Assembly (NCBI GenBank): GCA_002347685.1
Contig: DDWS01000046.1
Location: 152,053 to 216,052, forward strand
Source: Syntrophaceae bacterium UBA2280
Lineage (GTDB): Bacteria; Desulfobacterota; Syntrophia; Syntrophales; Smithellaceae
Reading direction: 5' to 3'
DNA length: 64,000 nt
Part shown: one piece after another, positions 7,601 to 16,403 of the stretch
How positions within the stretch are numbered: position 1 is the first letter of the stretch
Layout of the letters: each line of letters begins with the position of its first letter
Translations under genes and position numbers: made by a program
Notes under the pieces: generated by a model
Told to the model about the DNA's origin: nothing
The model's input: the letters and a program-made list of their open reading frames with translations, nothing else
Databases searched by the model: none

Positions 7601-8803
7601 ATGGAAACGATCTATCTCGTCGCCGCGTTCTGGTTCTTTGCCGCCGTCTTATCCACTGTTTTAGCCAATCGCCTGAAAATCTCCATCGCGCTGATGGAAA
7701 TCATGGTCGGCGCCATCGTTGGCTTTGCGGCCTTCCAGCTCGGCTATTTCGACAACCTCTCACTCAACGCTGAATGGATGAAATTCTGCACCGGCCTCGG
7801 TGCTATTCTGCTGACGTTTCTTGCGGGCGCGGAGCTTAACCCCGACGCCATGAAAGCAAAAATAAAGGAAGTCTCCATCATCGGCATGATTGGCTTTTCC
7901 GCCCCGTTTATCGGCTGCTTTCTGATTGCCTATTACCTCATCGGCTGGAGTATGCAGGCAAGCCTGTTATGCGGTATCGCTTTATCCACCACCTCCATGG
8001 CCGTGGTTTACGCGGTTATGCTGGAATACGGATTCAATAAAACAGAATTCGGTAAGGGCATCCTGGGCGCGTGTTTCGTCAATGACCTGGGCACCGTCAT
8101 CGCACTGGGACTTATTTTCGCGCCTTTCACTTATAAAACCGTCATATTCATTGCGGCGACAATCATTCTGATGTTTACCTTGCGTCCAATGACGGATTAC
8201 ATCATCAAGCGTTTCGCATACAAAACGGCAGCCATCCGTGCCAAGTGGATCCTCTTCATCCTTCTGGCAATGGGTGTTCTTGCCGCTTGGTCAGGAAGTG
8301 AACCGGTCCTGCCGGCTTATATTCTGGGCATGGTTTTGGCCCGGACCATGGAGAAAGACGGCCATTTTGTCAGACGTTTAAGAACATTAACTGTCGGCTT
8401 TTTGACCCCGCTGTATTTTCTCAGGGCCGGAGCACTTGTCTCTATCCCGGCGCTTCTGTCTGGTTCGGGTGTTTTTCTTCTACTTTTCGGCGGGAAGGTC
8501 GTCTCTAAGATATTTGGCTTATACCCGGCTATTCATCATTTCCGGGAGGATAAGAAAGAAAAGTGGTACTATACCTTGCTGATGAGCACGGGGCTGACGT
8601 TCGGAACCATCTCGGCGCTCTATGGCCTGTCCAATAATATTATTTCTCAGGAACAGTATTCGCTGATTGTCGGTGCCGTGATTGCAAGCGCCGTGATCCC
8701 GACGCTGATTGCCAATAAGTTCTTCCTGCCCGGTCATCTGCTGGAACCGCCTATACTGGATGATCAGGTGCCGGATGAAAAAGATATTCACAATAAGTTG
8801 TAA
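7601..8803 (+). CDS. Cation:proton antiporter (CPA2/KefB-like), fluoride-riboswitch controlled
   Basis: A 400-residue integral membrane protein with about 11-12 hydrophobic helices in the sodium/hydrogen exchanger fold, for example the conserved region around S-T-T-S-M-A-V-V-Y and the F-V-N-D-L-G-T-V helix. There is no C-terminal TrkA-N domain. I chose ATG 7601, seven nucleotides after AGGAG, rather than the upstream ATG at 7580, which falls inside the RNA switch. The leader is a fluoride riboswitch, so the protein probably helps survive fluoride or the acid load it carries in (family association known, specificity inferred). It ends 6 nt from the convergent uppP gene. Confidence 0.88.
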   Translation: METIYLVAAFWFFAAVLSTVLANRLKISIALMEIMVGAIVGFAAFQLGYFDNLSLNAEWMKFCTGLGAILLTFLAGAELNPDAMKAKIKEVSIIGMIGFSAPFIGCFLIAYYLIGWSMQASLLCGIALSTTSMAVVYAVMLEYGFNKTEFGKGILGACFVNDLGTVIALGLIFAPFTYKTVIFIAATIILMFTLRPMTDYIIKRFAYKTAAIRAKWILFILLAMGVLAAWSGSEPVLPAYILGMVLARTMEKDGHFVRRLRTLTVGFLTPLYFLRAGALVSIPALLSGSGVFLLLFGGKVVSKIFGLYPAIHHFREDKKEKWYYTLLMSTGLTFGTISALYGLSNNIISQEQYSLIVGAVIASAVIPTLIANKFFLPGHLLEPPILDDQVPDEKDIHNKL

Positions 8804-8809
8804 AACCGA

Positions 8810-9607
8810 CTACGCTGCCCAGCGGTAAAACGCGACGCCCAGAACCAGAATGCCCAGTCCGAAACGGTAAATTACAAAAGGCAGGAACGTGCGCGTCTGA
8901 ACATAGCGCAGTAAAAATCCGATGGCGGCAAGCCCCGAAACACAGGCCACTGCGACACCGGTAAGAAATCCCGCATCGATCATCTCCGGGTTGGCCATCA
9001 GAACCGGAGCCTTGACTGCCGCCGCACCCAGAATGATCGGGGCGGAAAGCAAAAAGGAGAAGCGCGCCGCGCCTTCCCGAGTCATCCCTAAAGCCAGCGC
9101 CATCGTCATCGTTACGCCGGATCGCGACACACCGGGAATGATCGCCATCGCCTGGGAAAGACCGATGAGAAAACTGGTCTTGAGCGAGATATGCTGAAGA
9201 TCAATTTGCTTTTTGCCCCTGCGGTCAACGATATAAAGAATAACGCCCATGAGAATCAGCATGCAGGCGATTAAAACCGGATTACGGAAAACCGTCTCAA
9301 CAATATCCTCCAGCATGAATCCGATGAAAGCCCCGGGTATGGTCGCCAAAACCAGATACCAGAAGAGCTTCCCTTCCCTTTCTTTCGGCTTCGTGAAGCC
9401 TTTGGACAATAAAACCAGCCAGTCCTTCCAGAAATAAATCACCACGGCGATCAGTGTGCCGACATGCAAAGCGATATCGAAGGTCAGTCCATGGTCCACC
9501 CACTTCATGAGCCACGGCACTAAAATCAGGTGCGCGGAACTCGATATCGGGAGAAACTCGCCCAACCCCTGTACCAGTCCTAAAACAATTGCGTGCAGAA
9601 TGTCCAT
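8810..9607 (-). CDS. uppP: Undecaprenyl-diphosphatase UppP (BacA)
   Basis: A 265-residue polytopic protein of normal BacA length. It has the two catalytic signatures, E-F-L-P-I-S-S-S-A-H-L near residue 17 and P-G-V-S-R-S-G in the second half. It dephosphorylates undecaprenyl diphosphate at the inner membrane to recycle the lipid carrier for peptidoglycan and O-antigen synthesis. ATG 9607 has an AAAGAGA Shine-Dalgarno. It converges with the antiporter gene and appears monocistronic. Confidence 0.97.
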   Translation of the reverse strand: MDILHAIVLGLVQGLGEFLPISSSAHLILVPWLMKWVDHGLTFDIALHVGTLIAVVIYFWKDWLVLLSKGFTKPKEREGKLFWYLVLATIPGAFIGFMLEDIVETVFRNPVLIACMLILMGVILYIVDRRGKKQIDLQHISLKTSFLIGLSQAMAIIPGVSRSGVTMTMALALGMTREGAARFSFLLSAPIILGAAAVKAPVLMANPEMIDAGFLTGVAVACVSGLAAIGFLLRYVQTRTFLPFVIYRFGLGILVLGVAFYRWAA

Positions 9608-9733
9608 TATATCTCTTTCCTTGTCTAATGATTTACGATGGTCGAGTAGCCTTACATGATAAATCCGTTTTTGTCCACTTCACTCGATCAATTCATCATC
9701 ATTTCGTAATGATATAGGATACCGGCGATCTTC

Positions 9734-9762
9734 TTGACACCCTGACGTCTAACGCTTATACT
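9734..9762 (+). promoter_or_regulatory. Strong sigma-70 promoter before aldehyde dehydrogenase operon
   Basis: TTGACA (9734-9739), 17-nt spacer, TATACT (9757-9762): only one mismatch to the two consensus boxes. The predicted start is about 9769, giving a ~37-nt leader before GTG 9806. Confidence 0.8.
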
Positions 9763-9805
9763 AAAAGCGCTTGTCATTGCTTTCTTCATTCCCGGAGGAC
9801 GGATC

Positions 9806-11194
9806 GTGGAACAAAATGCTTTTATGTCTTTGTACCAACAGCAGAAGGAATTTTTCCATTCCGGAAAGACACGCGACATCGCATTTCGCATCGCCGCACT
9901 CAAAACACTCAAGGATCTGATCCATACTCACGAAAAGGAAATTCTGTCCGCCGTTTATGACGATCTGCACAAAGAGGAAACAGATGCTTACGCCACGGAA
10001 ATCTCCGGTGTCTATAATGAAATCAAAGTGGCGATTTCCAATGTCCGCGACTGGTCGGCGCGTGAAAAAGTATCCACACCCTTTTACATGCTGCCTGCAA
10101 AAAGTTACATCTACAAAGAGCCCTACGGGGTGACGCTGATTATCGCGCCCTGGAATTATCCTTTTTTGCTGATTATGATGCCGCTCATCGGCGCGATTGC
10201 AGCGGGAAACACCGCCATTGTCAAGCCCTCGGAGGTGTCGGTGCATACGGCAGCGGTTCTTGAAAAAATAATCAACAGCGCCTTTCCCATGGAATATATC
10301 CATGTCGTATCCGGCGTAGTCACGGAAACTCAGGCGCTTCTGGATCTGCCGGTGGATTATATTTTCTTTACCGGCTCTGTGCCTGTCGGCAAAGTGGTGA
10401 TGGCCGCGGCGGCGAAGCACCTGACGCCTGTCACGTTGGAACTGGGGGGCAAAAGTCCTGCCATTGTGCATGAGAGCGCAAATCTTAAAACATCCGCCAG
10501 CCGCATCTGTTGGGGAAAGTTTCAAAATGCCGGGCAAACCTGCATCGCACCGGATTATGTTCTGGTGCATGAATCTGTGAAGGACGCCTTTATCGATGAA
10601 GTCATCAAGGTGATCCTGAAGTTTTACGGAGAGGACGCCTCGGCCCATGCCCGCTATTGCCGGATCATCAATGACCGTCACTTCCAGCGCTTGCGTGCGC
10701 TCATGGATCCGCACAAGATCGTTTACGGCGGGAAAACAAATGCAGGCAACCGCTATATCGAACCCACTGTGCTTTATCCAGTTCACTGGGATGATCCGAT
10801 CATGCAAGATGAAATCTTCGGCCCGCTACTGCCCGTGATTCCCTATGCCGACCTGGATGAAACCATCCGGAAAATCAACGAACGCCCTAAACCGCTTTCG
10901 TTGTATATGTTTGTCAATGACAAGGTCGTGCGCAGAAGAATCATCCATGAAATCTCGTTCGGCGGCGGCGCGGTGAATAACACGATCGTTCACATTGTCA
11001 ATCACCTGCTGCCATTCGGCGGTGTCGGATCAAGCGGGATCGGTCAATACCACGGGAAATACAGCTTCGACACTTTCTCTCACAAAAAAAGCATTCTGCA
11101 AAGCTGCAGCCGGACCGACCCGGTGGACATCGTCCAGCCACACAAGGGCAGGCTTTTTAAGTTTACGTTAAAACTGATGAGATATTTCTCCTAA
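9806..11194 (+). CDS. NAD(P)-dependent aldehyde dehydrogenase (class 3-like)
   Basis: A 462-residue aldehyde dehydrogenase of the short class-3/AlkH/YwdH type. The cofactor-binding A-P-W-N-Y-P segment, the general base in V-T-L-E-L-G-G-K and the nucleophile in N-A-G-Q-T-C are all intact. The C-terminus is extended and basic-hydrophobic (L-F-K-F-T-L-K-L-M), as in membrane-associated fatty aldehyde dehydrogenases. It oxidises an aldehyde to the carboxylate; the substrate cannot be read from sequence. Start GTG 9806 follows CGGAGG. It heads a probable operon: the next gene begins 17 nt later. Confidence 0.93.
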   Translation: MEQNAFMSLYQQQKEFFHSGKTRDIAFRIAALKTLKDLIHTHEKEILSAVYDDLHKEETDAYATEISGVYNEIKVAISNVRDWSAREKVSTPFYMLPAKSYIYKEPYGVTLIIAPWNYPFLLIMMPLIGAIAAGNTAIVKPSEVSVHTAAVLEKIINSAFPMEYIHVVSGVVTETQALLDLPVDYIFFTGSVPVGKVVMAAAAKHLTPVTLELGGKSPAIVHESANLKTSASRICWGKFQNAGQTCIAPDYVLVHESVKDAFIDEVIKVILKFYGEDASAHARYCRIINDRHFQRLRALMDPHKIVYGGKTNAGNRYIEPTVLYPVHWDDPIMQDEIFGPLLPVIPYADLDETIRKINERPKPLSLYMFVNDKVVRRRIIHEISFGGGAVNNTIVHIVNHLLPFGGVGSSGIGQYHGKYSFDTFSHKKSILQSCSRTDPVDIVQPHKGRLFKFTLKLMRYFS

Positions 11195-11211
11195 ACAGAA
11201 AGGACCCTTCC

Positions 11212-12195
11212 ATGAAAAAGACCATTGTGTTTTTGGCTGTCTTTGCAATTCTGCTTTTGAGCGCCTGCTCAGCTCCCCGGCTCAACCTTTTTGATACGAC
11301 GCCCCGGGCTCTCCAGGAATACACCCTCGAAGGAACGGGCAAGGAAAAGATATTGCTGCTCTCCGTCAACGGGTTGATTTCCGACACACCGAAAAGAGGC
11401 ATGTTCGGCACATCTCCCAGTCTCGTCGAACAAATCTCCGTCCAGCTCAACAAGGCAAAAACCGACCCGCAGATCAAAGCCGTGTTACTGAAAGTCAACT
11501 CCTCAGGCGGCACCATTACCGCAAGCGATATCCTTTATCAGGAATTGACGCTGTACAAATCCAAAAGCGGCAGCAAAATTGCCGTCATCATGATGGATGT
11601 CGCCGCCTCCGGGGCCTATTACCTGTCTTTGCCTGCGGACATGATCATGGCGCATCCCACCACAATCACCGGTTCTGTCGGTGTGATTCTGCTTCGGCCG
11701 AAAGTCAATACGCTGATGGAAAAAGTGGGCGCCAGTGTTGAAATCACCAAATTTGGAAGCCATAAAGACATGGGATCACCCTTTCGCCCGAGTACAGATG
11801 ACGAGCGGAAACTGATCCAGAAAACCGTGGACACGATGGGTAAACGCTTTATCGATCTTGTTGCCAAACATCGTCAACTCGACGAGGCATCGCTCAAGGA
11901 AGTATCCACGGCCCGGGTTTTCGTGGCGGATGAGGCGTTGCAGCTTCGGCTCATCGATAAAATCGGCTACATTTCAGACGCGGTCAAAAACACCAGGGAA
12001 CTGGCCGGCCTGAGCGCGGATGCGCGCGTCGTGGTATATCGACGCAAGGATATGCCGGAGGAAAACTATTACCGGGTATCCACATCGAGCGCCGAAGCCG
12101 TCAATCTTTCATTGATCAACATCACACTGCCGGACATCTTCACAACCGGCGCCGGCTATTATTATCTCTGGCCCGGATCCTTGAACTTCGAATAA
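11212..12195 (+). CDS. sppA: SppA-type signal peptide peptidase, lipoprotein
   Basis: A 327-residue S49 peptidase. The N-terminus is a lipoprotein signal with lipobox L16-S-A-C19, which is unusual for SppA; most are held by a transmembrane helix. The catalytic serine lies in D-V-A-A-S-G-A-Y-Y and the lysine in G-S-H-K-D-M-G-S-P. A V-N-S-S-G-G motif precedes them. SppA proteins degrade membrane-embedded peptides such as cleaved signal sequences. It lies 17 nt after the aldehyde dehydrogenase and 23 nt before the ABC transporter genes, so is probably cotranscribed. Family is clear; the lipid anchor is predicted. Confidence 0.92.
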   Translation: MKKTIVFLAVFAILLLSACSAPRLNLFDTTPRALQEYTLEGTGKEKILLLSVNGLISDTPKRGMFGTSPSLVEQISVQLNKAKTDPQIKAVLLKVNSSGGTITASDILYQELTLYKSKSGSKIAVIMMDVAASGAYYLSLPADMIMAHPTTITGSVGVILLRPKVNTLMEKVGASVEITKFGSHKDMGSPFRPSTDDERKLIQKTVDTMGKRFIDLVAKHRQLDEASLKEVSTARVFVADEALQLRLIDKIGYISDAVKNTRELAGLSADARVVVYRRKDMPEENYYRVSTSSAEAVNLSLINITLPDIFTTGAGYYYLWPGSLNFE

Positions 12196-12218
12196 CCTGA
12201 AAACGGCGATCGGCTGCT

Positions 12219-13196
12219 ATGGCAATAATTGAAACGCGCTCTCTGACCAAAACATTCGGTAAAATTCAAGCCGTCTGCGGAATTGATCTGGATATTGAAA
12301 AAGGCGAAATCTTCGGCCTGCTGGGCCCCAACGGCGCCGGCAAGACCACAACCATCGGGATGCTTTGCACCATCGTGCGCCCGACCTCCGGCAGCGGCAC
12401 CATTGCGGGCTTTGATATCGCAAAACAGCCGACACAGGTCCGGCGCAAGGTCGGCATCGTTTTTCAGGACCCGACACTCGACACCATCCTGACCGGACGC
12501 GAAAATCTTCAGCTCCATGCCCGTCTCTACGGGTTACCACCCGTCCTGCGAAAGCAATGGATCGACGAAATGCTTGAGCTCGTTGACCTTACAAAGCGCG
12601 CCGACGACCTGACCCGAACCTATTCCGGCGGCATGAAACGCAGGCTGGAACTGGCTCGCGGCCTGCTGCACCGCCCTGCTGTTTTATTTCTGGATGAACC
12701 GACGCTGGGACTCGACCCGCAGACCCGTGCGCGCACATGGGAATACATTCGCAAGATGGCGCGCAAGGAAGAAACCACCGTGGTCCTCACTACGCACTAC
12801 ATGGAGGAGGCCCAGCAAATGTGCGACCGCATCGGGATCATCGACACAGGCCGGATCATCGCGCTCGATACCCCGGAAAACATGATCGACTCGATGGGAG
12901 GAGATATCGTCGCCCTGCGCGCGCCATCACCGCCGCTCGACATAATCCGCCTGCTGCCGTATGTCTCCGGGGTAAAAACCACGGACGGGTTATTTGAAAT
13001 TACCATGAAATCCGCGCATCTGCATCTTGCTGAAATTCTGTCTTTGATTCCGGATGTCGCAAGCGTCGAGATGAGAAAACCCACACTCAACGATGTCTTC
13101 ATTAAGCTCACCGGCCGCGATATCCGTCAGGACGCCGTTGAAAACGGTGAAGGGTGGGTGGAAACCGTCGCACGCTACCGCCAGAGAGGAAAGTGA
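12219..13196 (+). CDS. ABC-2 transporter ATP-binding protein (DrrA-like)
   Basis: A 325-residue ATPase with Walker A G-P-N-G-A-G-K-T-T, the Q-loop, signature Y-S-G-G-M-K-R-R-L-E-L, Walker B L-F-L-D-E-P-T-L-G-L-D and the switch histidine in T-T-H-Y. The C-terminal ~90 residues are the extra domain common to DrrA/NodI-type exporters. It pairs with the permease starting 4 nt after its stop. Substrate unknown: drug, polysaccharide or lipid export are all possible for this family. Confidence 0.94.
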   Translation: MAIIETRSLTKTFGKIQAVCGIDLDIEKGEIFGLLGPNGAGKTTTIGMLCTIVRPTSGSGTIAGFDIAKQPTQVRRKVGIVFQDPTLDTILTGRENLQLHARLYGLPPVLRKQWIDEMLELVDLTKRADDLTRTYSGGMKRRLELARGLLHRPAVLFLDEPTLGLDPQTRARTWEYIRKMARKEETTVVLTTHYMEEAQQMCDRIGIIDTGRIIALDTPENMIDSMGGDIVALRAPSPPLDIIRLLPYVSGVKTTDGLFEITMKSAHLHLAEILSLIPDVASVEMRKPTLNDVFIKLTGRDIRQDAVENGEGWVETVARYRQRGK

Positions 13197-13200
13197 TTCG

Positions 13201-13965
13201 ATGATTTCCGATTTGATCCGAAGAGAATTGATGGGGATTTCCGCCGTCTGGTGGCGGGAGTTCAAAGTCTTCTGGCGGGAGAAAAGCAGAATCGTTTCCA
13301 GCGTCGTCGCGCCCTTGATGTGGCTTTTTTTATTCGGCAGCGGTATCGGGGCATCCATGATGGTCGGCAACGTCAATTATCGGGACTACATTTATCCGGG
13401 TGTGTTGACCATGTCGGTTATTTTCGGGTCTGTTTTTTTTGGGCTGTATATCATCTGGGACCGGAAACTCGACGTGCTCAAAGCCGTCCTGGTGGCGCCT
13501 GTATCCCGCATCAGTATCTTTTTCGGTAAAGTGATCGGCGGCTGCACCGATGTTTTGCTGCAGGTGACGATTCTTTTTGTCTTTAGCTTTCTTTTTCCCT
13601 CGGTGAATCCATGGGGGATACCGCAGGCCTTATTGCTTCTGCTCGTCACCTCGATTGCCCTTGTGTCCCTGGGACTGGCGCTGGGCTCTCTGATGGAGAG
13701 CCTGGAGGGATTTCAGGTGATCTCGGCGTTTCTGATCTTCCCTCTGTTCTTTTTATCGGGAGCGCTTTTCCCCGTGGACGAACGCCTGCCTGCCTGGCTT
13801 TCAGGACTGGTCAAACTCAACCCGCTTAGCTACACGGTGGACGGCGTCCGAGGCGCGCTTCTGGGGATCAGTGTTCACCCTTTTTACGTCAACCTCGGAA
13901 TCATCGGACTTTTCGCGTCGGTCATGCTGGTTTTGGGAAGCATACTCTTCAGCCGTATGAAATAG
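13201..13965 (+). CDS. ABC-2 type transporter permease
   Basis: A 254-residue permease with about six membrane helices in the ABC-2 fold (DrrB/NodJ-like). The typical late segment L-P-A-W-L-S-G-L-V-K-L-N-P-L-S-Y is present. The start is ATG 13201, 4 nt after the ATPase stop and behind GAGAGGAAAG; an in-frame ATG upstream at 13093 lies inside the ATPase gene and lacks a ribosome site. It forms a complete exporter with the preceding gene. Confidence 0.93.
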   Translation: MISDLIRRELMGISAVWWREFKVFWREKSRIVSSVVAPLMWLFLFGSGIGASMMVGNVNYRDYIYPGVLTMSVIFGSVFFGLYIIWDRKLDVLKAVLVAPVSRISIFFGKVIGGCTDVLLQVTILFVFSFLFPSVNPWGIPQALLLLLVTSIALVSLGLALGSLMESLEGFQVISAFLIFPLFFLSGALFPVDERLPAWLSGLVKLNPLSYTVDGVRGALLGISVHPFYVNLGIIGLFASVMLVLGSILFSRMK

Positions 13966-13995
13966 CCACGACTACAATGAGCAAAGGAAACAGCT

Positions 13996-14703
13996 ATGAA
14001 AGATCATGGAATGAAGTCTCTTGTTTTTTTCATTTTATTCTTTATCTGCACGCCCGCGCAGGCCTGGCATGATCATACCCATGTAATGGTTGCCAAAGTC
14101 GCGGGCATGGCCTCCTGGTATAATGCCGCCGGCCCTGATCTTGCCAAAATCAAGGCGCGTAACATTGAATCCTATAATCACTGGTTCAACAATAATGCTG
14201 AAGTGGAAGTGACCGTGAAAATGGTCTTCGATCAGATCGGACGTTACAATCAAAGAAGGATAACGGATGCGGAAGGTCATCTCTACGGTGCGATCCTCGC
14301 TTCGCTTCGCGCCTACGATAAGACGGCGCGAGCCGGAAAATACGCCGAGTATCACCTGGCCTACTGCGCTCATTATATCGCCGATCTATCCCAGCCCCTG
14401 CACAACATTCCTCACGATGATTTCAACAAGGCCTTTCACCACGCCGCCGACGGCATTGTAGAGTCAACAATTTGGGACGAATCGCATAAGATCATGGAAC
14501 ATATGTACGACATCAAACTGGACCGGAACCATTTCGAAGCGGACCTCGCCCGGGAAATCGCGCGGATTGCCAATATCAGCCGAAAACTGGGGTACAAAAT
14601 GCGCGCCCAAAAAAGAAACATCACCAGACAGGAAGCGTATATTCAACTCGGCCACAGCGCCTCGCTTTTAAAAGCTGTCTTGGTGCACTATCAAAAACCA
14701 TAA
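13996..14703 (+). CDS. Secreted S1/P1 nuclease or zinc-dependent phospholipase C family protein
   Basis: A 235-residue protein with a signal peptide ending A-Q-A, so the mature chain starts W-H-D-H-T-H. An N-terminal Trp used as a zinc ligand is the hallmark of the P1 nuclease/phospholipase C fold. Further ligands are visible as H-Y-I-A-D-L-S-Q-P-L-H and H-H-A-A-D-G-I-V-E. It is probably a periplasmic or secreted phosphodiesterase with three zinc ions; nuclease and phospholipase C cannot be told apart here. It lies 30 nt after the ABC permease and ends the probable operon begun at 9806. Confidence 0.82.
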   Translation: MKDHGMKSLVFFILFFICTPAQAWHDHTHVMVAKVAGMASWYNAAGPDLAKIKARNIESYNHWFNNNAEVEVTVKMVFDQIGRYNQRRITDAEGHLYGAILASLRAYDKTARAGKYAEYHLAYCAHYIADLSQPLHNIPHDDFNKAFHHAADGIVESTIWDESHKIMEHMYDIKLDRNHFEADLAREIARIANISRKLGYKMRAQKRNITRQEAYIQLGHSASLLKAVLVHYQKP

Positions 14704-14804
14704 AAACCCTGTCCTGAACGGATGCTTAATTGACAAATTTCCGGAATTATGCGCATGGAAATTTAAAGTTTAACACATGACTTCAGGGGAGGTATATTTT
14801 CAGT

Positions 14805-16049
14805 ATGGAAAGTTTGAAGGATCTGCAGTCTCGTTATGAATCCCTCAAAGGGATGGGTTTGAAATTGAATATTGAGCGCGGCCAGCCCGGAGACGAAAAT
14901 TTCAATCTCTCAAATCCTCTTTTGGGCATTGTGAGTGAAAATGACGTCATGACCCAAAGCGGTTTCGATATCCGCAATTATCCCGGGGGCGTTTTAGGCC
15001 TGCCCGAAGCGCGCGAGCTTTTTTCTTCCATTCTCGGCGCAAAACCGGAAGAGACCCTTGTCGGCAACAACGCCAGTCTGCTGATCCTCTCCAAGGTCCT
15101 GATGTGGGCGCTGCTTCGGGGTGTGGTCGGAAGCCCTTCACCCTGGTGTACAATCGACAAACCGAAAATGATCGTCACCGTGCCCGGATACGACCGGCAT
15201 TTCCTGCTGCTGGCCGAAATGGGCTTTGAAATGATTCAGGTTCCAATGACCCCGAACGGTCCGGATATGGATGAAATTGAAAAAGTTTCCGGTGCGGATG
15301 CGTCCGTAAAGGGAATCCTCTTTGTTCCCACCTATTCCAATCCCACCGGGGATACGGTATCCGACGAGACGGTCAAAAGGCTCGCCGCCATGAAGACAGC
15401 CGCGCCTGATTTCACCATTTTCGCCGACGACGCCTACGTTGTCCATCACCTGGCTGAGAATCCCCGAAAACCAAAAAATCTGCTGCGTGCCTGCGAAGAG
15501 GCTGGAAATCCCAACAGGGTTTATCTGTTCAGCTCTACCTCCAAAATCACATTTGCCAGCGCGGGTCTCGGTTTCATGGCCACCAGCAAGGACAACCTCG
15601 CATATATTTCAAAGTTTTTCGGCACCATGTTTATCGGCCCCAATAAGGCCGAACAGCTCCGCCACGTGAAATTTTTGAAAGCTTTCCCAGGCGGTGTGGC
15701 TGGCCTGATGAAAGAACACGCCAAACTGCTCAAACCAAAATTCGACATATCGCAAAAAGTTCTGGAAAGAGAACTGGGCGGCACATCCCTGGCCTCCTGG
15801 AGCAAACCGGATGGCGGCTATTTTATCAGCCTCGACACAACAAAACCGGTCGCGAAGCGCGCGGTGGCGCTGTGCAAAGATGCGGGCGTTGCGATTACAC
15901 CTGCCGGCGCGACGTTTCCCCTCGGCAAAGACCCCCGGGACGCCAATATCCGGATTTCACCGACACGTCCGCAGGTGGCCGAACTGGAAAAAGCCATTGA
16001 GATCCTGGCGGTGTGCGTCAAACTGGCTTCCCTGGAATATGGCTCATAG
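14805..16049 (+). CDS. PLP-dependent aminotransferase, class Ic aspartate aminotransferase-like
   Basis: A 414-residue fold-type I aminotransferase. The N-terminus, with its N-I-E-R-G-Q-P-G-D segment, resembles the atypical class Ic aspartate aminotransferases (PF12897 type). The PLP lysine is in S-S-T-S-K-I-T-F-A, the cofactor aspartate in A-D-D-A-Y, and the carboxylate-binding Arg in N-I-R-I-S-P-T-R-P. It probably moves an amino group between aspartate and 2-oxoglutarate; exact substrate is uncertain. The ATG follows AGGGGAGG. Monocistronic, ended by the terminator at 16114-16143. Confidence 0.88.
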   Translation: MESLKDLQSRYESLKGMGLKLNIERGQPGDENFNLSNPLLGIVSENDVMTQSGFDIRNYPGGVLGLPEARELFSSILGAKPEETLVGNNASLLILSKVLMWALLRGVVGSPSPWCTIDKPKMIVTVPGYDRHFLLLAEMGFEMIQVPMTPNGPDMDEIEKVSGADASVKGILFVPTYSNPTGDTVSDETVKRLAAMKTAAPDFTIFADDAYVVHHLAENPRKPKNLLRACEEAGNPNRVYLFSSTSKITFASAGLGFMATSKDNLAYISKFFGTMFIGPNKAEQLRHVKFLKAFPGGVAGLMKEHAKLLKPKFDISQKVLERELGGTSLASWSKPDGGYFISLDTTKPVAKRAVALCKDAGVAITPAGATFPLGKDPRDANIRISPTRPQVAELEKAIEILAVCVKLASLEYGS

Positions 16050-16113
16050 TAAAGAAGCCGTGGATGGTGGATGGTGGATAGGGAATGGGAAATAGCTCAT
16101 AGCTCATAGTCAG

Positions 16114-16143
16114 CCCGGCGGTTTTCAACGGTCCGGGTTTTTT
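16114..16143 (+). terminator. Rho-independent terminator of aminotransferase gene
   Basis: CCCGG (16114-16118) and CCGGG (16133-16137) form a GC stem around a 14-nt partly paired loop, followed by six T. Just upstream are short tandem repeats (TGGATGG-type and AGCTCAT-type). The rest of 16050-16403 holds only the sigma-28-like promoter. Confidence 0.75.
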
Positions 16144-16278
16144 CAATTATCAACCTTCCTTCGTTCACCGATGTAACATGGTTTGCAAGAGCGAGGTTTG
16201 TGGAATTTTTCTCAGCTTCAGTTTGCTCCTGGCATATTTCCATGCTTTGCTAAGACTTTCAACACTTTGCATAAGCTT

Positions 16279-16305
16279 TAAGATTTTTTATAGAAATGCC
16301 GATGT
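16279..16305 (+). promoter_or_regulatory. Sigma-28 (FliA)-like promoter of chemoreceptor gene
   Basis: TAAGATTT (16279-16286), exactly 11 nt, then GCCGATGT (16298-16305). The flagellar consensus is TAAAGTTT-N11-GCCGATAA: six of eight match in each box and the spacing is exact. It precedes a methyl-accepting chemotaxis protein, a usual FliA target. Confidence 0.6.
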
Positions 16306-16403
16306 CATGTGATAGGGGCTATATACAACCGTTGATTCGGCAGTCATGTTGTCTGCCGAATATCTGAACTTTATGCCAGCAAGAAAGGAATGGGAAATAA
16401 AAA

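Noticed and set aside
9761..10807. 348-codon open frame antisense to the aldehyde dehydrogenase gene
   Set aside because: It lies wholly opposite a well-supported family gene, has no ribosome site and its product has no recognisable domain; it is a codon-bias shadow.
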